Below, in pieces: positions 25,147-33,548 of a stretch of 43,067 nucleotides of DNA (position 1 is the stretch's first letter; every line of letters begins with the position of its first letter). The stretch is from Sedimentisphaerales bacterium. GTDB lineage: Bacteria > Planctomycetota > Phycisphaerae > Sedimentisphaerales > SG8-4. The DNA is taken from positions 1-43,067 of the forward strand of contig JAFGJR010000140.1 of assembly GCA_016928975.1 (NCBI GenBank). Reading direction: 5' to 3'. The notes beneath the pieces were generated by a model that was not told the DNA's origin, made no database searches, and saw only the letters and a program-made list of their open reading frames with translations. Both the position numbers and the translations under genes were made by a program.

Positions 25147-27381
25147 GTGCGCAAGTTCGGGATCGCCCTGGCGGTGCTTGGGACCCTGTTGGTCCTGTAC
25201 CTGGGCTATGCGCGAATCGGCGGGACGCCGCCGCCCGCCCTTCGTACGCCCGATGCGCCGTTGCTGCCGGACGTGGACGCGGCCGCAGGCGAAAACACTC
25301 AGGGCGGCACGATCGGCGGCACGGAAATCGTCTCCATCGAGCAGACGCGGTTCTTCCACAGGGATCAGAACGGTCGGATCGACCGGGAATTCGGGTTTGA
25401 GGTCGTCCTCCACAAGCAGGGCGACCGCTGGCGATTCACCAACCCGTACATGAAACTGTTTCTCCCGAACGTCCAGTGTCATGTCACCGCCGACACCGGC
25501 GACGTCCAGGTCCAGACCGCCTTCGGGCAGGTGATTCCGAACGACGCCGTCTTCCAGGGTAACGTGGTCATTCACATCATCCCGCCGGAGCGTGACGATC
25601 CGAGAGAGTGCTTCATCTACCTCGACGACGTGACGTTCGTCGCGGAGAGATCGCTGTTCTCCAGCACCGGTCCCGTGCGGTTCGTCTCGCGCAGCGCCGT
25701 GCTCGACGGCGTCGGCATGGAGCTGATCTATGACGGCATGCTGAACCGGCTGGATCTGTTCCGTGTGATCGACCTCAAGAGCCTGCGCATGCGCAGCGCT
25801 GGTATCGCTCTGTTCTCCGACAGGGAGGGAAACGCCAGACGGGAACGTCGTGCTCCCGACGCCCCGACCGCCAGCCCTGCGCCGGGGCGGACGATCGCGG
25901 CCTCCAGCCCTGAGTCCCCGCGCGCCATCCCGGTCATTTATGAATGTGTGCTTCGCCGGAATGTGAAGATCGATACGCCCGAGCGCATCGTGATCGCTCG
26001 CGAGCTTCTGGCGATCACGGACATTCCCTGGATGCGATCCGGGCCGGCCGCCGGCCGCACGCCTGCGGAGGCATCGGAGCCGAACGCGGCCGCGTTGCCG
26101 GCGCCGCCCGTAGCAGAGGCCCTGGATACACAGGTGTCACGGCAGATCGTCTTCGACGCGATGTCGGCGGAGTCGTTTGATATCGTCGTGACCTGCTCGG
26201 GCGGCCTCGTCGTGGCGCCTACGGGCACCGCCAGCCAGCATGAGGATCCGAATATCGTTGCCACCTTGCCGGCCGGCGAGTGGCCGTCGCTCGATGCCGC
26301 GGCGAATCGCCAGCAGGCGATCGCGAAGCGTGTCGTCTACAACGCGACCACGGGGGACGCGGCGCTTGCCGGTCCTGTGCAGATGGCGACGCCCCTCGAT
26401 CCGAATAGTCTGGCGGGTCCCGGGCAGCTCCAGGCGAGTGCGGACCATGCCAGCGAGCCCATACCATTGACGATCACGGCCCACGACGGCGTACGCTATA
26501 TATCGGCCATGAAGCGGGTCGAGCTCGAAGGTGACTGCGTTGCCTCCGCCGAGAGAACGGAGCCGGGCCTGACCCAGTCGTTCTCTCTGTCGGCTCCGAA
26601 GTTTGCCCTGGATCTTGCGGAGGACGCGAACGCGCCGGCCTCCGCGAAAGCCGCGGGCAAAGCCGTCGCTTTGAAGCAGTTCTCGACGAGTGGTGGTCAG
26701 GCCTCCATCGTCGTGCGCAAAAAGGCAGGTGAGCAGCTTCTCGGTTGGACGCACCTGCGGGCCTCGCAAATGGAATACGAGACAGCCCACAAGCTATTCA
26801 CCGCCCGCGGCGCCGGCGAGCTGGACGTCAACAACGCGCTGGGCTCCTCGCTCGATTCGAACGTGGGCGAGCGGCGTACGAATCGCCTCGCCTCCGGCGG
26901 CGCGCGTGGCGAGAGGAAACAGGCCGACCCGAACGCCTTCGGCTTTGACCAGCCGTGCTATGCGTTCCTGAGGGACTTCGATCTGCTGACCTTCGCGTCC
27001 GACACGAACCGGATCGTCGTATCCGCCGAGTCGCAGCCGATCCTGATCGACTACATCCCCGTGATCGAAGGCAAGCTCGGCCGGCACATTCAGGGCGACG
27101 CCGGCCACCTCGACCTGACCCTTCGCCGGACCGAGGCCGGACGCATGGAGATTGCCTCCCTCGAGGCCTCCCGGGGCATCACCTACGAGGATCAGACCAA
27201 GCGGTTCATCGGCAGCCGGCTCACCTACGACCGCGAGCGGTCGCTCGTGAGAATCACCGGTGACCAGACGCAGCCGTGCTATTTCAACAACGCCCTCGTC
27301 GACCAGATCGAAATGGACGTCAACACCGGCGCGTTCAAGACCCGGCCCCGAGGCCCCAGCACCATTCAGGGGAAGCGATAG
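25147..27381 (+). CDS. lptC: Very large LptC-like LPS export protein
   Basis: A 744-residue membrane-anchored periplasmic protein. Residues 4-20 (FGIALAVLGTLLVLYLG) form the anchor, and the next 200 show LptC/OstA-like strands (FGFEVVLHKQGDRWRFTNPY; DDVTFVAERSLF). Later segments look like further OstA-type jellyroll modules (IVFDAMSAESFDIVVTC; RVVYNATTGDAALAG; ASQMEYETAHKLFTARGAGE; GRHIQGDAGHLDL, ending with AGAF-like NTGAFKT). LptC bridges the LptBFG pump and LptA; E. coli LptC has 191 residues, so this protein may combine LptC with LptA-like modules. Start GTG; poor Shine-Dalgarno. No lptA or lptB follows. Identification of the N-terminal domain is good, of the later modules tentative. Confidence 0.75.
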   Translation: MRKFGIALAVLGTLLVLYLGYARIGGTPPPALRTPDAPLLPDVDAAAGENTQGGTIGGTEIVSIEQTRFFHRDQNGRIDREFGFEVVLHKQGDRWRFTNPYMKLFLPNVQCHVTADTGDVQVQTAFGQVIPNDAVFQGNVVIHIIPPERDDPRECFIYLDDVTFVAERSLFSSTGPVRFVSRSAVLDGVGMELIYDGMLNRLDLFRVIDLKSLRMRSAGIALFSDREGNARRERRAPDAPTASPAPGRTIAASSPESPRAIPVIYECVLRRNVKIDTPERIVIARELLAITDIPWMRSGPAAGRTPAEASEPNAAALPAPPVAEALDTQVSRQIVFDAMSAESFDIVVTCSGGLVVAPTGTASQHEDPNIVATLPAGEWPSLDAAANRQQAIAKRVVYNATTGDAALAGPVQMATPLDPNSLAGPGQLQASADHASEPIPLTITAHDGVRYISAMKRVELEGDCVASAERTEPGLTQSFSLSAPKFALDLAEDANAPASAKAAGKAVALKQFSTSGGQASIVVRKKAGEQLLGWTHLRASQMEYETAHKLFTARGAGELDVNNALGSSLDSNVGERRTNRLASGGARGERKQADPNAFGFDQPCYAFLRDFDLLTFASDTNRIVVSAESQPILIDYIPVIEGKLGRHIQGDAGHLDLTLRRTEAGRMEIASLEASRGITYEDQTKRFIGSRLTYDRERSLVRITGDQTQPCYFNNALVDQIEMDVNTGAFKTRPRGPSTIQGKR

Positions 27382-27432
27382 GCGGCTCTCCCGTGTGTGC
27401 GGCTGCGAAGGCTCCGAGCGTTGGGCCGCTCG

Positions 27433-27600
27433 CTACGCTTCTCCGTTGCAGTCGATGCTGACGACGGTTTCCGTCTGGGCATCGAAGATCACTCGAACCA
27501 CGCCACAGCCGCCATCGAAGATCAGCGTGAAATCGTTCCCGGATGGGCCTGCGTACTGCGAGATACAATAGGACCCCTCGGTGCCCCAGAACAGGAACAT
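27433..27600 (-). pseudogene. Short protein-like ORF, probable gene remnant
   Basis: Within the 435 nt between lptC and the lipoprotein gene, the minus strand has a 55-codon ORF starting MFLFWGTEGSYCISQYAGPS and ending VVRVIFDAQTETVVSIDCNG, EA. The frame is open 54 nt further upstream (to a stop at 27655-27657) without an ordinary start or Shine-Dalgarno, and the sequence has a natural amino-acid balance (beta-strand alternation, paired cysteines), unlike the chance ORFs around it. It may be the C-terminal relic of a secreted protein. Family not recognised. Confidence 0.35.
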
Positions 27601-27816
27601 GTTGCAGAAGATGTGCGTTCCGACCGATAGGATGCCTGATGCGGATAATCCAAGTCAATTTCACGGGAGAATCTCGCACCGGACCAAAATGACTGTGGCA
27701 TCGCCGGGATGTCGAGGTTATGATGCATGGAGTCATGGGCGGTGGGACCTCGCAATATCGCTGCCGCGGCGTTGCCGGGCCACAGGACTGCTGGTTGCAT
27801 GGCCGGAGATCGGATC

Positions 27817-28362
27817 GTGAAGTGTATTCTGCTTGTGCTGGTGGCGATGCTCGTCGCATCGTGCGAGTCTGCGAATCGGAGCTCTGCCGACAAGGGACAG
27901 TCGGCCCCGCGGGACGAGAAATACAGCCAGGCGTTGGAGTACTATACGCTGACGCACGAGCAGGGCGTGGACCCGACCAGCCCACTCAAGGAGTTGCGAG
28001 AGAAGCCGGCCTCCGAGATCGACCGGCAGACGGCCACCAGACTCCTGACCCTACAGGAGGCGATTCGAGGCTGGCGATTGGAGGCGCCGGATTCGCGTGT
28101 CGCCGGCAAAGACAAAAGGGAAGTGCGACAGATCGTCGAGAGCCTCTTTGAGGAGCCTGTATCGCGGTCGCGGATGGTCGTCAAGACCTACGATTTGAAG
28201 ATGTGCGAGCGGGTCACGTATCAATTCTACAACAAGAGCCGGTGCTTCGTCAACGTGATGTTCTACGACCGGGGCCCTCGGATCCAGGCGGGCCTGGACC
28301 TGTACCTGTTCAAGCACGACGGCGGATGGCTGATCGTCTACCGAACGGACTGGATCGGGTAG
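27817..28362 (+). CDS. Putative lipoprotein of unknown function
   Basis: A 181-residue lipoprotein. The GTG start gives VKCILLVLVAMLVASC with lipobox VASC and acylated Cys16; the ATG at 27799 would add six residues. After a polar linker (ESANRSSADKG) come a helical part (KYSQALEYYTLTHEQGVDPT; ATRLLTLQEAIRGWRL) and a C-terminal beta part (VVKTYDLKMCERVTYQFYNK; LYLFKHDGGWLIVYRTDWIG) that resembles SnoaL/NTF2-like or DUF4878-like folds. No family is assigned. GGAG lies 9-10 nt before the GTG. It is convergent with the HAD hydrolase gene. Confidence 0.7.
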   Translation: MKCILLVLVAMLVASCESANRSSADKGQSAPRDEKYSQALEYYTLTHEQGVDPTSPLKELREKPASEIDRQTATRLLTLQEAIRGWRLEAPDSRVAGKDKREVRQIVESLFEEPVSRSRMVVKTYDLKMCERVTYQFYNKSRCFVNVMFYDRGPRIQAGLDLYLFKHDGGWLIVYRTDWIG

Positions 28363-28393
28363 AGCCGGACGTCCCCACGGACTGGTCAAAGCA

Positions 28394-28432
28394 AGGCCAA
28401 GATGGCCTCGCGATGCAAGGGCGGGACGCCCT
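28394..28432. terminator. Pair of hairpins between convergent genes
   Basis: AGGCC/AAGAT/GGCCT (28394-28408) is followed by AGGGCG/GGA/CGCCCT (28418-28432). They separate the convergent lipoprotein and HAD genes. No T-run follows on either strand, so they may be transcript-end stabilisers or a short palindromic repeat and not a classical terminator. Confidence 0.35.
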
Positions 28433-28441
28433 CGCCACGAC

Positions 28442-29125
28442 TCAGGAGCAGAGCTGCGTCAGGTCTTGCAGGGTCAGGTCGTTCAGGCGGGCGACGACCT
28501 TGTCGGCGGCCTTCAATTGGTCGGCCTCATACGTGTTCGTCACGGCGACGGTGCGCATCTTGGCAGCCCTTGCAGCCTGCAAACCCCAGTGCGAGTCCTC
28601 GATGACCACACAGTGCCCGGGGGCAATCGGCCTGACCCGCCGCTGGTTCAGTTTCCTGAGGGCCAGCACGAAGCCCTGCGGGTCGGGCTTGCCTCGCTTG
28701 ACCTCCTCGGCGGAGACGATCACCTCGAAATAGCCCCTCAGCCTGGCTCCGTCGAGGATCAGCTCGATCTCCGCTCGCAGCGCGCCGGAGCAGATCGCCG
28801 TCGGCACACGATTGTGCGACAGCATCTGGAGGAACTCACGGACGCCCTCGATGATCCTGCCTTCGGCGCGGGCAAGCCGCTCGAAGACCTTCGTCTTCTG
28901 TTGCACGAGCGACGGAACCTGCGATTCGTCGATATGCAGACGCCCTTTGCCGATCAGGGCTTTGAAGCAGTCCATGTCGGTCATGCCGAGGTAGTCCCGG
29001 TAGTACTCCTGCTTGGTGAGCTCGAAGCCGTGCTTGCCCAGCACGGCGTTGAAGGCCCGGAAATGCAGAATCTCCGAGTCGGTAATTACGCCGTCGAAAT
29101 CGAGGATCACCGCACAGACTGTCAT
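28442..29125 (-). CDS. HAD-IA hydrolase, beta-phosphoglucomutase-like
   Basis: A 227-residue HAD-superfamily protein with a helical cap. Motif I is VILDFDGVITDSEIL, where the acid/base and nucleophile aspartates are present; motif II is AICSGALRAEIELIL (Ser); motif III Lys lies in KRGKPDPQGFVLAL; motif IV is CVVIEDSHWGLQAARAAKM. The cap KHGFELTKQEYYRDYLGMTD is like those of beta-phosphoglucomutase and small phosphosugar phosphatases. Substrate unknown. It begins 5 nt after the acyl-CoA dehydrogenase stop, so it is the last gene of that unit. Confidence 0.88.
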   Translation of the reverse strand: MTVCAVILDFDGVITDSEILHFRAFNAVLGKHGFELTKQEYYRDYLGMTDMDCFKALIGKGRLHIDESQVPSLVQQKTKVFERLARAEGRIIEGVREFLQMLSHNRVPTAICSGALRAEIELILDGARLRGYFEVIVSAEEVKRGKPDPQGFVLALRKLNQRRVRPIAPGHCVVIEDSHWGLQAARAAKMRTVAVTNTYEADQLKAADKVVARLNDLTLQDLTQLCS

Positions 29126-29130
29126 AGGTC

Positions 29131-30933
29131 TTACGCTTCCGGCACCGGCCCGACCATCGTCTCGTACCCCCTGAATGTGGACTTGTCGCCCTGGCGAATC
29201 AGATCGGTCAGGGCCTTGATCTTCGGGGCATTTCTTTCGATGTATCGCCTGGCCAGCAGGGCCTTTCGCTGTCTCATGGGGATCTTCTGCCCGTTCCTGG
29301 CGCTGCCGCCGGCGACCGCGACCTCCATGTCCACGCCGGTGCTGGCCTGGCCGCAGAGCAGGTAGCCGTTGATCAGATCGATAGCGACATCGACCAGCGC
29401 CCGGCCGTACAGGTCCATGTAATCGTTGCCCTGTTCCTTCGTGAACGCGATAGCCGCGTTCAACTGCTGTGCTCCCTCGGCCAGCTTCTGCAGAAGGTCA
29501 GCCACCTCCGGGCTGTATTCGCGGCTCGCCAACTCGGCGAGGTATTTCTCTGCCGTGCCACTGCATACGCCGCGAACCGCCGCCACGATCTGCAACTGGC
29601 TCGTGCCTTCGTAGATCGTCGTGATCCTCGCGTCGCGAACGTGCCTCTCGATGGCGTAGTCCCGCATGTAGCCGCTGCCGCCGAGGACCTGCATTGCGTC
29701 ATAGGCGACGCGGTTGCACATCTCCGAGCAGTAGTACTTGCTCATCGGTGTCAGCATGCCGGCGTACCGCTTGTACGTGCGGGCGTGGTCTTTGAGCTGC
29801 TTCAGCTCGTCCTTGTCTTCGGGCGGACGGCTGTCGAGTCGATTGTTGTAGCCGATGGCCAGGTCCACGACGCGCGAGGCGTCGTAGAGCAGGGCGCGTC
29901 CGGCCTCGATAGCGATCTTCATGTCGATGAGCATATCGCGGACCGCCGGCAGGCGCTCGATAGCCATAGAGAACTGCTTTCGACTGGCCGCATAGTCGCG
30001 GGCGACGCGGTAAGCAGCCTCCGCGATGCCCACCGACTGCCCGGCGATGCCGATTCTCGCTCCGTTCATCAACGTGGCGACGTAGGGGACCAGGCCCCGC
30101 TGCCGCTCGCCGACCAGCTCGCACGGCGTATTGTCGAAGAAGATCTCGCAGGTGGGCGAGCCGTGGATGCCGAGCTTGTCCTCGAGCCGGCGGATGTGGA
30201 CGGTCGGTCCCGGCCCGCAGACCAGCAGGCTCAAGCCCAGTCCGCCGGTCCGGTCCGGCTCGCTGCGCGCGAGCACGAGCAGGACGTCGCCACAGCCGTT
30301 GGTGATGAACCGCTTCACGCCGTGCAAGAACCAGTTGCCGTCGCTGTCCTGGAACGCGCGAACCTTCACCGCTTGCAGGTCCGAGCCTGCATCGGGCTCC
30401 GTCAGGACCATCGCACCGGTGACCTTGCCGCCGGCGAAGGCCGGCAGGTACTTCTGCTTGATCTCCTCGCCGGCGAATGCGTTGATCGTATCGGCGATGC
30501 CCTGCAAGCCGAAGATATTCATCAGCGACGCGTCCGCCCGCGAGACGATCTCGACGGCCATCGAGTAGACAAGGTTCGGGAAGTTCAATCCGCCGAACCG
30601 ATGGGGCAGGGTGAAGCCCATCACTTCCGCCTGGCCGAGCTTCTCGATGGCCTCCTGGACTCCTTTCGGCCGCGTGACGGAGCCGTCCGCGTTCAGCGTG
30701 TTGCCCTCGCGGTCCACGCTCTCGGCACGCGGAGCGATGAAGTCCGCGCACAGCTCGCCGATGGACTCGAGCACCATCTCATAATTGCGAACCGCCTCCT
30801 GCTCGTTGGCCGGAGCGTGGTCGAACTGGCCCGCGAACGTGAAGTCCTCTTCGAACGCCCGCGCCAGTTGCCCCAGGTCGATATGCCTGAACAGGAACCG
30901 GATATCGTCGTTGTCCTTGTAGAAATTCCCCAT
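29131..30933 (-). CDS. Acyl-CoA dehydrogenase, long form
   Basis: A 600-residue flavin dehydrogenase that oxidises an acyl-CoA to the enoyl-CoA and passes electrons to ETF. It has an N-terminal extension (FYKDNDDIRFLFRHIDLGQL), the FAD signatures AMVLTEPDAGSDLQAVKVRA and FITNGCGDVLLVLAR, and QVLGGSGYMRDYAIERHVRD with the catalytic base Glu442 in IYEGTSQLQI. An extra helical C-terminal domain of about 140 residues follows, as in the DmdC-like long class (usual short ACADs have about 380). ATG 30933 has AGGA 7 nt upstream; ATG 30948 is in frame. It follows etfA by 85 nt, so its electron acceptor is encoded beside it. Confidence 0.92.
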   Translation of the reverse strand: MGNFYKDNDDIRFLFRHIDLGQLARAFEEDFTFAGQFDHAPANEQEAVRNYEMVLESIGELCADFIAPRAESVDREGNTLNADGSVTRPKGVQEAIEKLGQAEVMGFTLPHRFGGLNFPNLVYSMAVEIVSRADASLMNIFGLQGIADTINAFAGEEIKQKYLPAFAGGKVTGAMVLTEPDAGSDLQAVKVRAFQDSDGNWFLHGVKRFITNGCGDVLLVLARSEPDRTGGLGLSLLVCGPGPTVHIRRLEDKLGIHGSPTCEIFFDNTPCELVGERQRGLVPYVATLMNGARIGIAGQSVGIAEAAYRVARDYAASRKQFSMAIERLPAVRDMLIDMKIAIEAGRALLYDASRVVDLAIGYNNRLDSRPPEDKDELKQLKDHARTYKRYAGMLTPMSKYYCSEMCNRVAYDAMQVLGGSGYMRDYAIERHVRDARITTIYEGTSQLQIVAAVRGVCSGTAEKYLAELASREYSPEVADLLQKLAEGAQQLNAAIAFTKEQGNDYMDLYGRALVDVAIDLINGYLLCGQASTGVDMEVAVAGGSARNGQKIPMRQRKALLARRYIERNAPKIKALTDLIRQGDKSTFRGYETMVGPVPEA

Positions 30934-30946
30934 GTCACATCCTGCC

Positions 30947-31020
30947 ATTTACGATCTACGAATTACGATTTGAAATCAGCCCGCCGGCAATCGCAGATCA
31001 TAGATCGCAAATCATAGATC
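30947..31020 (+). repeat. Short imperfect tandem repeats between etfA and acyl-CoA dehydrogenase
   Basis: Two 14-bp units, GCAGATCATAGATC (30993-31006) and GCAAATCATAGATC (31007-31020), stand in tandem, with related pieces ATTTACGATCTACG and AATTACGATTTG before them. The last unit overlaps the etfA stop. The word ATTTACGATCT (30947-30957) also occurs at 16245-16255 inside the leader of the prepilin-like gene, so this belongs to a dispersed family. Confidence 0.6.
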
Positions 31021-32053
31021 ACTTCACTCCTTTTTCCTTGATCGCCCTGATCATCCTCGGGACGACCTCGTTCAGGTCACCGAGGATCTTGTAGTGGGCG
31101 ACGCTGAAGATCGGGGCCTCGGGGTCGTTGTTGATCGCGACGATCTTCTGGCTCTGGGCCATGCCTGCCTGGTGCTGGATCGCGCCGCTGACCCCGACAG
31201 CGATGTAAAGGCTCGGCCGGACGGTGGTGCCGGTCTGGCCGACCTGGTGGTCGTGATCGATGAAGCCGAGATCGACCGCCGCACGGGTGGCCGCCGGGGC
31301 GGCGCCGAGGCAATTGGCCAGGTCCCAGACCAGCCGGAAGTTGTCCTTGCTGCCGACGCCGGCGCCGCCGGCAACGATGATCCGGGCCGCCTTGAGATCG
31401 ACCTTCTTCGGCCGCTTATGCTCCTCCAGGATTTCCAGGGGCAAGTCATCGTGGGCAAGCGTCGCGCTCTCGGTCACGATCTCACCGCGGCGTTTCGCGT
31501 CGCGTTGCGGCATGGGCATCACGCCCTCGCGGACCGTCGCCATTTGCGGCCAGCGATCGTAGTTGATGATCGTCGCGATGATGTTGCCGCCGAAGGCCGG
31601 GCGAATCTGGAACAGCAGGTTCTTGTGGACCTCGCCGTCCTTGGCGGTCGTGTGATCGCCAATCTGCAAGTCGGTGCAGTCGGCGGTCAAGCCCGCCTTG
31701 GCGGCGCTGGCGATTCGCGGCGCCAGGTCCCGGCCGGCTACCGTCGCGCCATAGAGCACCACCTGCGGCTTGTGCTTGTGGATCAGGTCGAGGATGGCCT
31801 TCGCATAGCTGTTCGCCTGGTAGGCCCCGAGGAATGGGTGCTCGACTAAGTACACCTTGTCGGCCCCGTGCTGCGTCAGCTTCGTAGCGAGCTTCTTGAC
31901 GCCGTCGCCCAGAAGCACCGCCGCCAGCTTCACGTTCAGCGTATCCGCCAGGTGCCGCGCCTTGCTCATCAATTCGAGCGGCGTCTCCTCCAGCTTGCCG
32001 CCGTGCTGCTCCGCGAACACCCACACTTCCCCTTGTCTATTCACGTCGATCAT
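31019..32053 (-). CDS. etfA: Electron transfer flavoprotein, alpha subunit
   Basis: A 344-residue ETF alpha subunit. The N-terminal half has EVWVFAEQHGGKLEETPLEL and VYLVEHPFLGAYQANSYAKA, with VVLYGATVAGRDLAPRIASA. The C-terminal FAD-binding half shows IIVAGGAGVGSKDNFRLVWD, DHDHQVGQTGTTVRPSLYIA, the signature VSGAIQHQAGMAQSQKIVAI and NNDPEAPIFSVAHYKILGDL. It forms a heterodimer with EtfB and accepts electrons from the acyl-CoA dehydrogenase encoded next. Unlike most genomes, etfB is not directly upstream: 583 nt of repeat-rich DNA lie between. The Shine-Dalgarno site is weak. Confidence 0.95.
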   Translation of the reverse strand: MIDVNRQGEVWVFAEQHGGKLEETPLELMSKARHLADTLNVKLAAVLLGDGVKKLATKLTQHGADKVYLVEHPFLGAYQANSYAKAILDLIHKHKPQVVLYGATVAGRDLAPRIASAAKAGLTADCTDLQIGDHTTAKDGEVHKNLLFQIRPAFGGNIIATIINYDRWPQMATVREGVMPMPQRDAKRRGEIVTESATLAHDDLPLEILEEHKRPKKVDLKAARIIVAGGAGVGSKDNFRLVWDLANCLGAAPAATRAAVDLGFIDHDHQVGQTGTTVRPSLYIAVGVSGAIQHQAGMAQSQKIVAINNDPEAPIFSVAHYKILGDLNEVVPRMIRAIKEKGVK

Positions 32054-32130
32054 ATCTCGTTTCTCGTCGTCCTTATCTCATCAAATCGATAGCCCTATTC
32101 CATGAGCTCCGGCAGGAATGAGCACTCGTA

Positions 32131-32204
32131 TGTCACCCCCGCGCAGGCGGGGGTCCAGAAACGTTCGGGAGGTGACTGGATTCCCGCCTTCGTGGGAATG
32201 ACAC
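32131..32204. repeat. 74-bp palindromic repeat with 28-bp arms
   Basis: The left arm (32131-32158) starts TGTCACCCCCGCGCAGG and the right arm ends CCTTCGTGGGAATGACA; the arms match in 22 of 28 positions, and each holds its own palindrome (CCCCCGC-GCAG-GCGGGGG on the left). The right arm resembles the very widespread bacterial repeat with CTGGATTCCCGCCTTCG, thought to be mobilised by RAYT transposases. Confidence 0.75.
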
Positions 32205-32265
32205 AAGGTTTGTCCGGCTCTCGCCACAGTAGGCTCATTTGGCCTTTGTGCACTCGCCGACTCTT

Positions 32266-32540
32266 GGGGGCTCTGCCCCCAAACCCCCGGCATTTGTCGC
32301 TTCTGGCCAATGGCATGATAGTCAGGATATAGACATCCGGCTTGCCCCTTACCGTTGGCTGTCGTTGCAGGTGCTCTGAATGTGCTGCTGTGGAGGGTAG
32401 GACTCTGCTGGCAAGCACCCCGAGCGCCACAGCAGTCCAGTGGCATGGGCGATGCCGTCATCGTGGTGGCATCGCCTTGCTTCTGAGCCATGCTGCTGGC
32501 CAAAAGCGCAAAACGCCAGGGGTCCGGGGACAGCGACCCC
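32266..32540. mobile_element. 275-bp MITE-like element with 44-bp inverted ends
   Basis: The end at 32497-32540 (TGGCCAAAAGCGCAAAACGC...) is an inverted copy of 32266-32309: read on the minus strand the left copy begins TGGCCAGAAGCGACAAATGC. By eye 34 of 44 positions agree, and weaker similarity continues on both sides. The inside has no ORF with family resemblance and contains a smaller inverted pair (GCTGCTGTGG / CCACAGCAG). It has the form of a non-autonomous element. Confidence 0.5.
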
Positions 32541-32636
32541 GGTCGTGGCGGATCGCCTCGCCCACAAGCACACAGGGGCCGCACCGGTTTCACAGAAGCT
32601 TCGCGCACGTTCGTCATCCGTTGACTCTGCCTCCGC

Positions 32637-33548
32637 TCACGCAATGATCTTGTCCTGGATGAGCTCGTGGATCATGGCGGCGACGCCTTCGTCGGTGGGG
32701 GGGATGTCCTTGCTCTCCTTGGCGGCCAGGACGACGCTCTGGATGCGGTGGACCTTCGTGGGCGAGCCGCTGCGGCCGCACCAGGTCAGGTCCGCGCCGA
32801 CGGTGTCCAGATCCCACTGCTTGATCAGCAGGCCCTTCTGGGCCAGGGCCTCCACCTGTTCCTTCACGAGCTTCTTGATGGTCAGGTCGTTCATCCCCGG
32901 ATGGGCGGCCTTGACTTGTTGCTCGATCTCCGCCTGTGCGAGGGCATTTTTGTGCTTCATCATTTTGCGGGCCGCTGCTACGCGAGGCTCATTCGCGTCG
33001 CCGGTGACGGTTAGCAGGACCGGCAGTTTGGCCCGGACCTGTTGCCAGCCGTTGCCGATGTTGCGTCGAGCCGTAATGGTATCGCCTTCCAGCCCTTCGA
33101 GGGCTTCAACATAGGTAATCTGGGTAATGCCGAGCTTCTCGGCCAACTGCGGGCCTACCTGGGCCGTGTCGCCGTCGATGGCCTGCCGGCCACACAGGAC
33201 GATATCGTAATCCAGCTTCTTCACGGCGCAGCTCAGGATATAGCTGGTCGCCAGGGTGTCGCTGGCAGCGGCACACGAGTCGGTAACCAGCACGGCGTCA
33301 TCCGCCCCCCGGTACAGGGCCTCTCGCAGAATCCGGGCCGCCGCGGGAAGGCCCATCGTAATGACCGTGACCCGGCCCCCGAGACGGTCCTTGATCTGCA
33401 ACGCCATCTCCAGCGCGTTCAAGTCCTCCGGATTGAAAATGGCCGGCAGGGCCGCCCGATTCACCGTTCCATCGTCATTCATGACCTGTCCGGTGATCCG
33501 TTGCGTATCCGGCACCTGCTTGGCCAGCACAACACAGTGATAGCCCAC
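32637..33548 (-). CDS. etfB: Electron transfer flavoprotein, beta subunit
   Basis: A 303-residue ETF beta subunit. It starts GYHCVVLAKQVPDTQRITGQ and has the family segments NPEDLNALEMALQIKDRLGG, VITMGLPAAARILREALYRG, DYDIVLCGRQAIDGDTAQVG and VEALEGLEGDTITARRNIGN. The C-terminal 60 residues include the recognition-loop region that docks to dehydrogenases. GTG 33548 is selected because TAGGAG lies 7 nt upstream; the longer open frame to 33680 is not conserved. It lies 583 nt upstream of etfA on the same strand and is assumed to be its partner. Confidence 0.94.
   Translation of the reverse strand: MGYHCVVLAKQVPDTQRITGQVMNDDGTVNRAALPAIFNPEDLNALEMALQIKDRLGGRVTVITMGLPAAARILREALYRGADDAVLVTDSCAAASDTLATSYILSCAVKKLDYDIVLCGRQAIDGDTAQVGPQLAEKLGITQITYVEALEGLEGDTITARRNIGNGWQQVRAKLPVLLTVTGDANEPRVAAARKMMKHKNALAQAEIEQQVKAAHPGMNDLTIKKLVKEQVEALAQKGLLIKQWDLDTVGADLTWCGRSGSPTKVHRIQSVVLAAKESKDIPPTDEGVAAMIHELIQDKIIA

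Larger units (their letters stand above)
32054..32636. other. Repeat-filled gap between etfB and etfA
   Basis: No gene is supported here. The stretch is made of two separate inverted-repeat structures, listed on their own, plus GC-rich spacer. Open frames across it read through the repeats and show no family resemblance. Confidence 0.6.

Noticed and set aside
29641..31017. 458-codon open frame on the plus strand
   Set aside because: Antisense to the acyl-CoA dehydrogenase, which has complete family motifs.
32081..32644. 187-codon open frame between etfA and etfB
   Set aside because: It reads through both inverted-repeat structures; the encoded HEGGNPV...DPRLRGGD words are translations of the common palindromic repeat.
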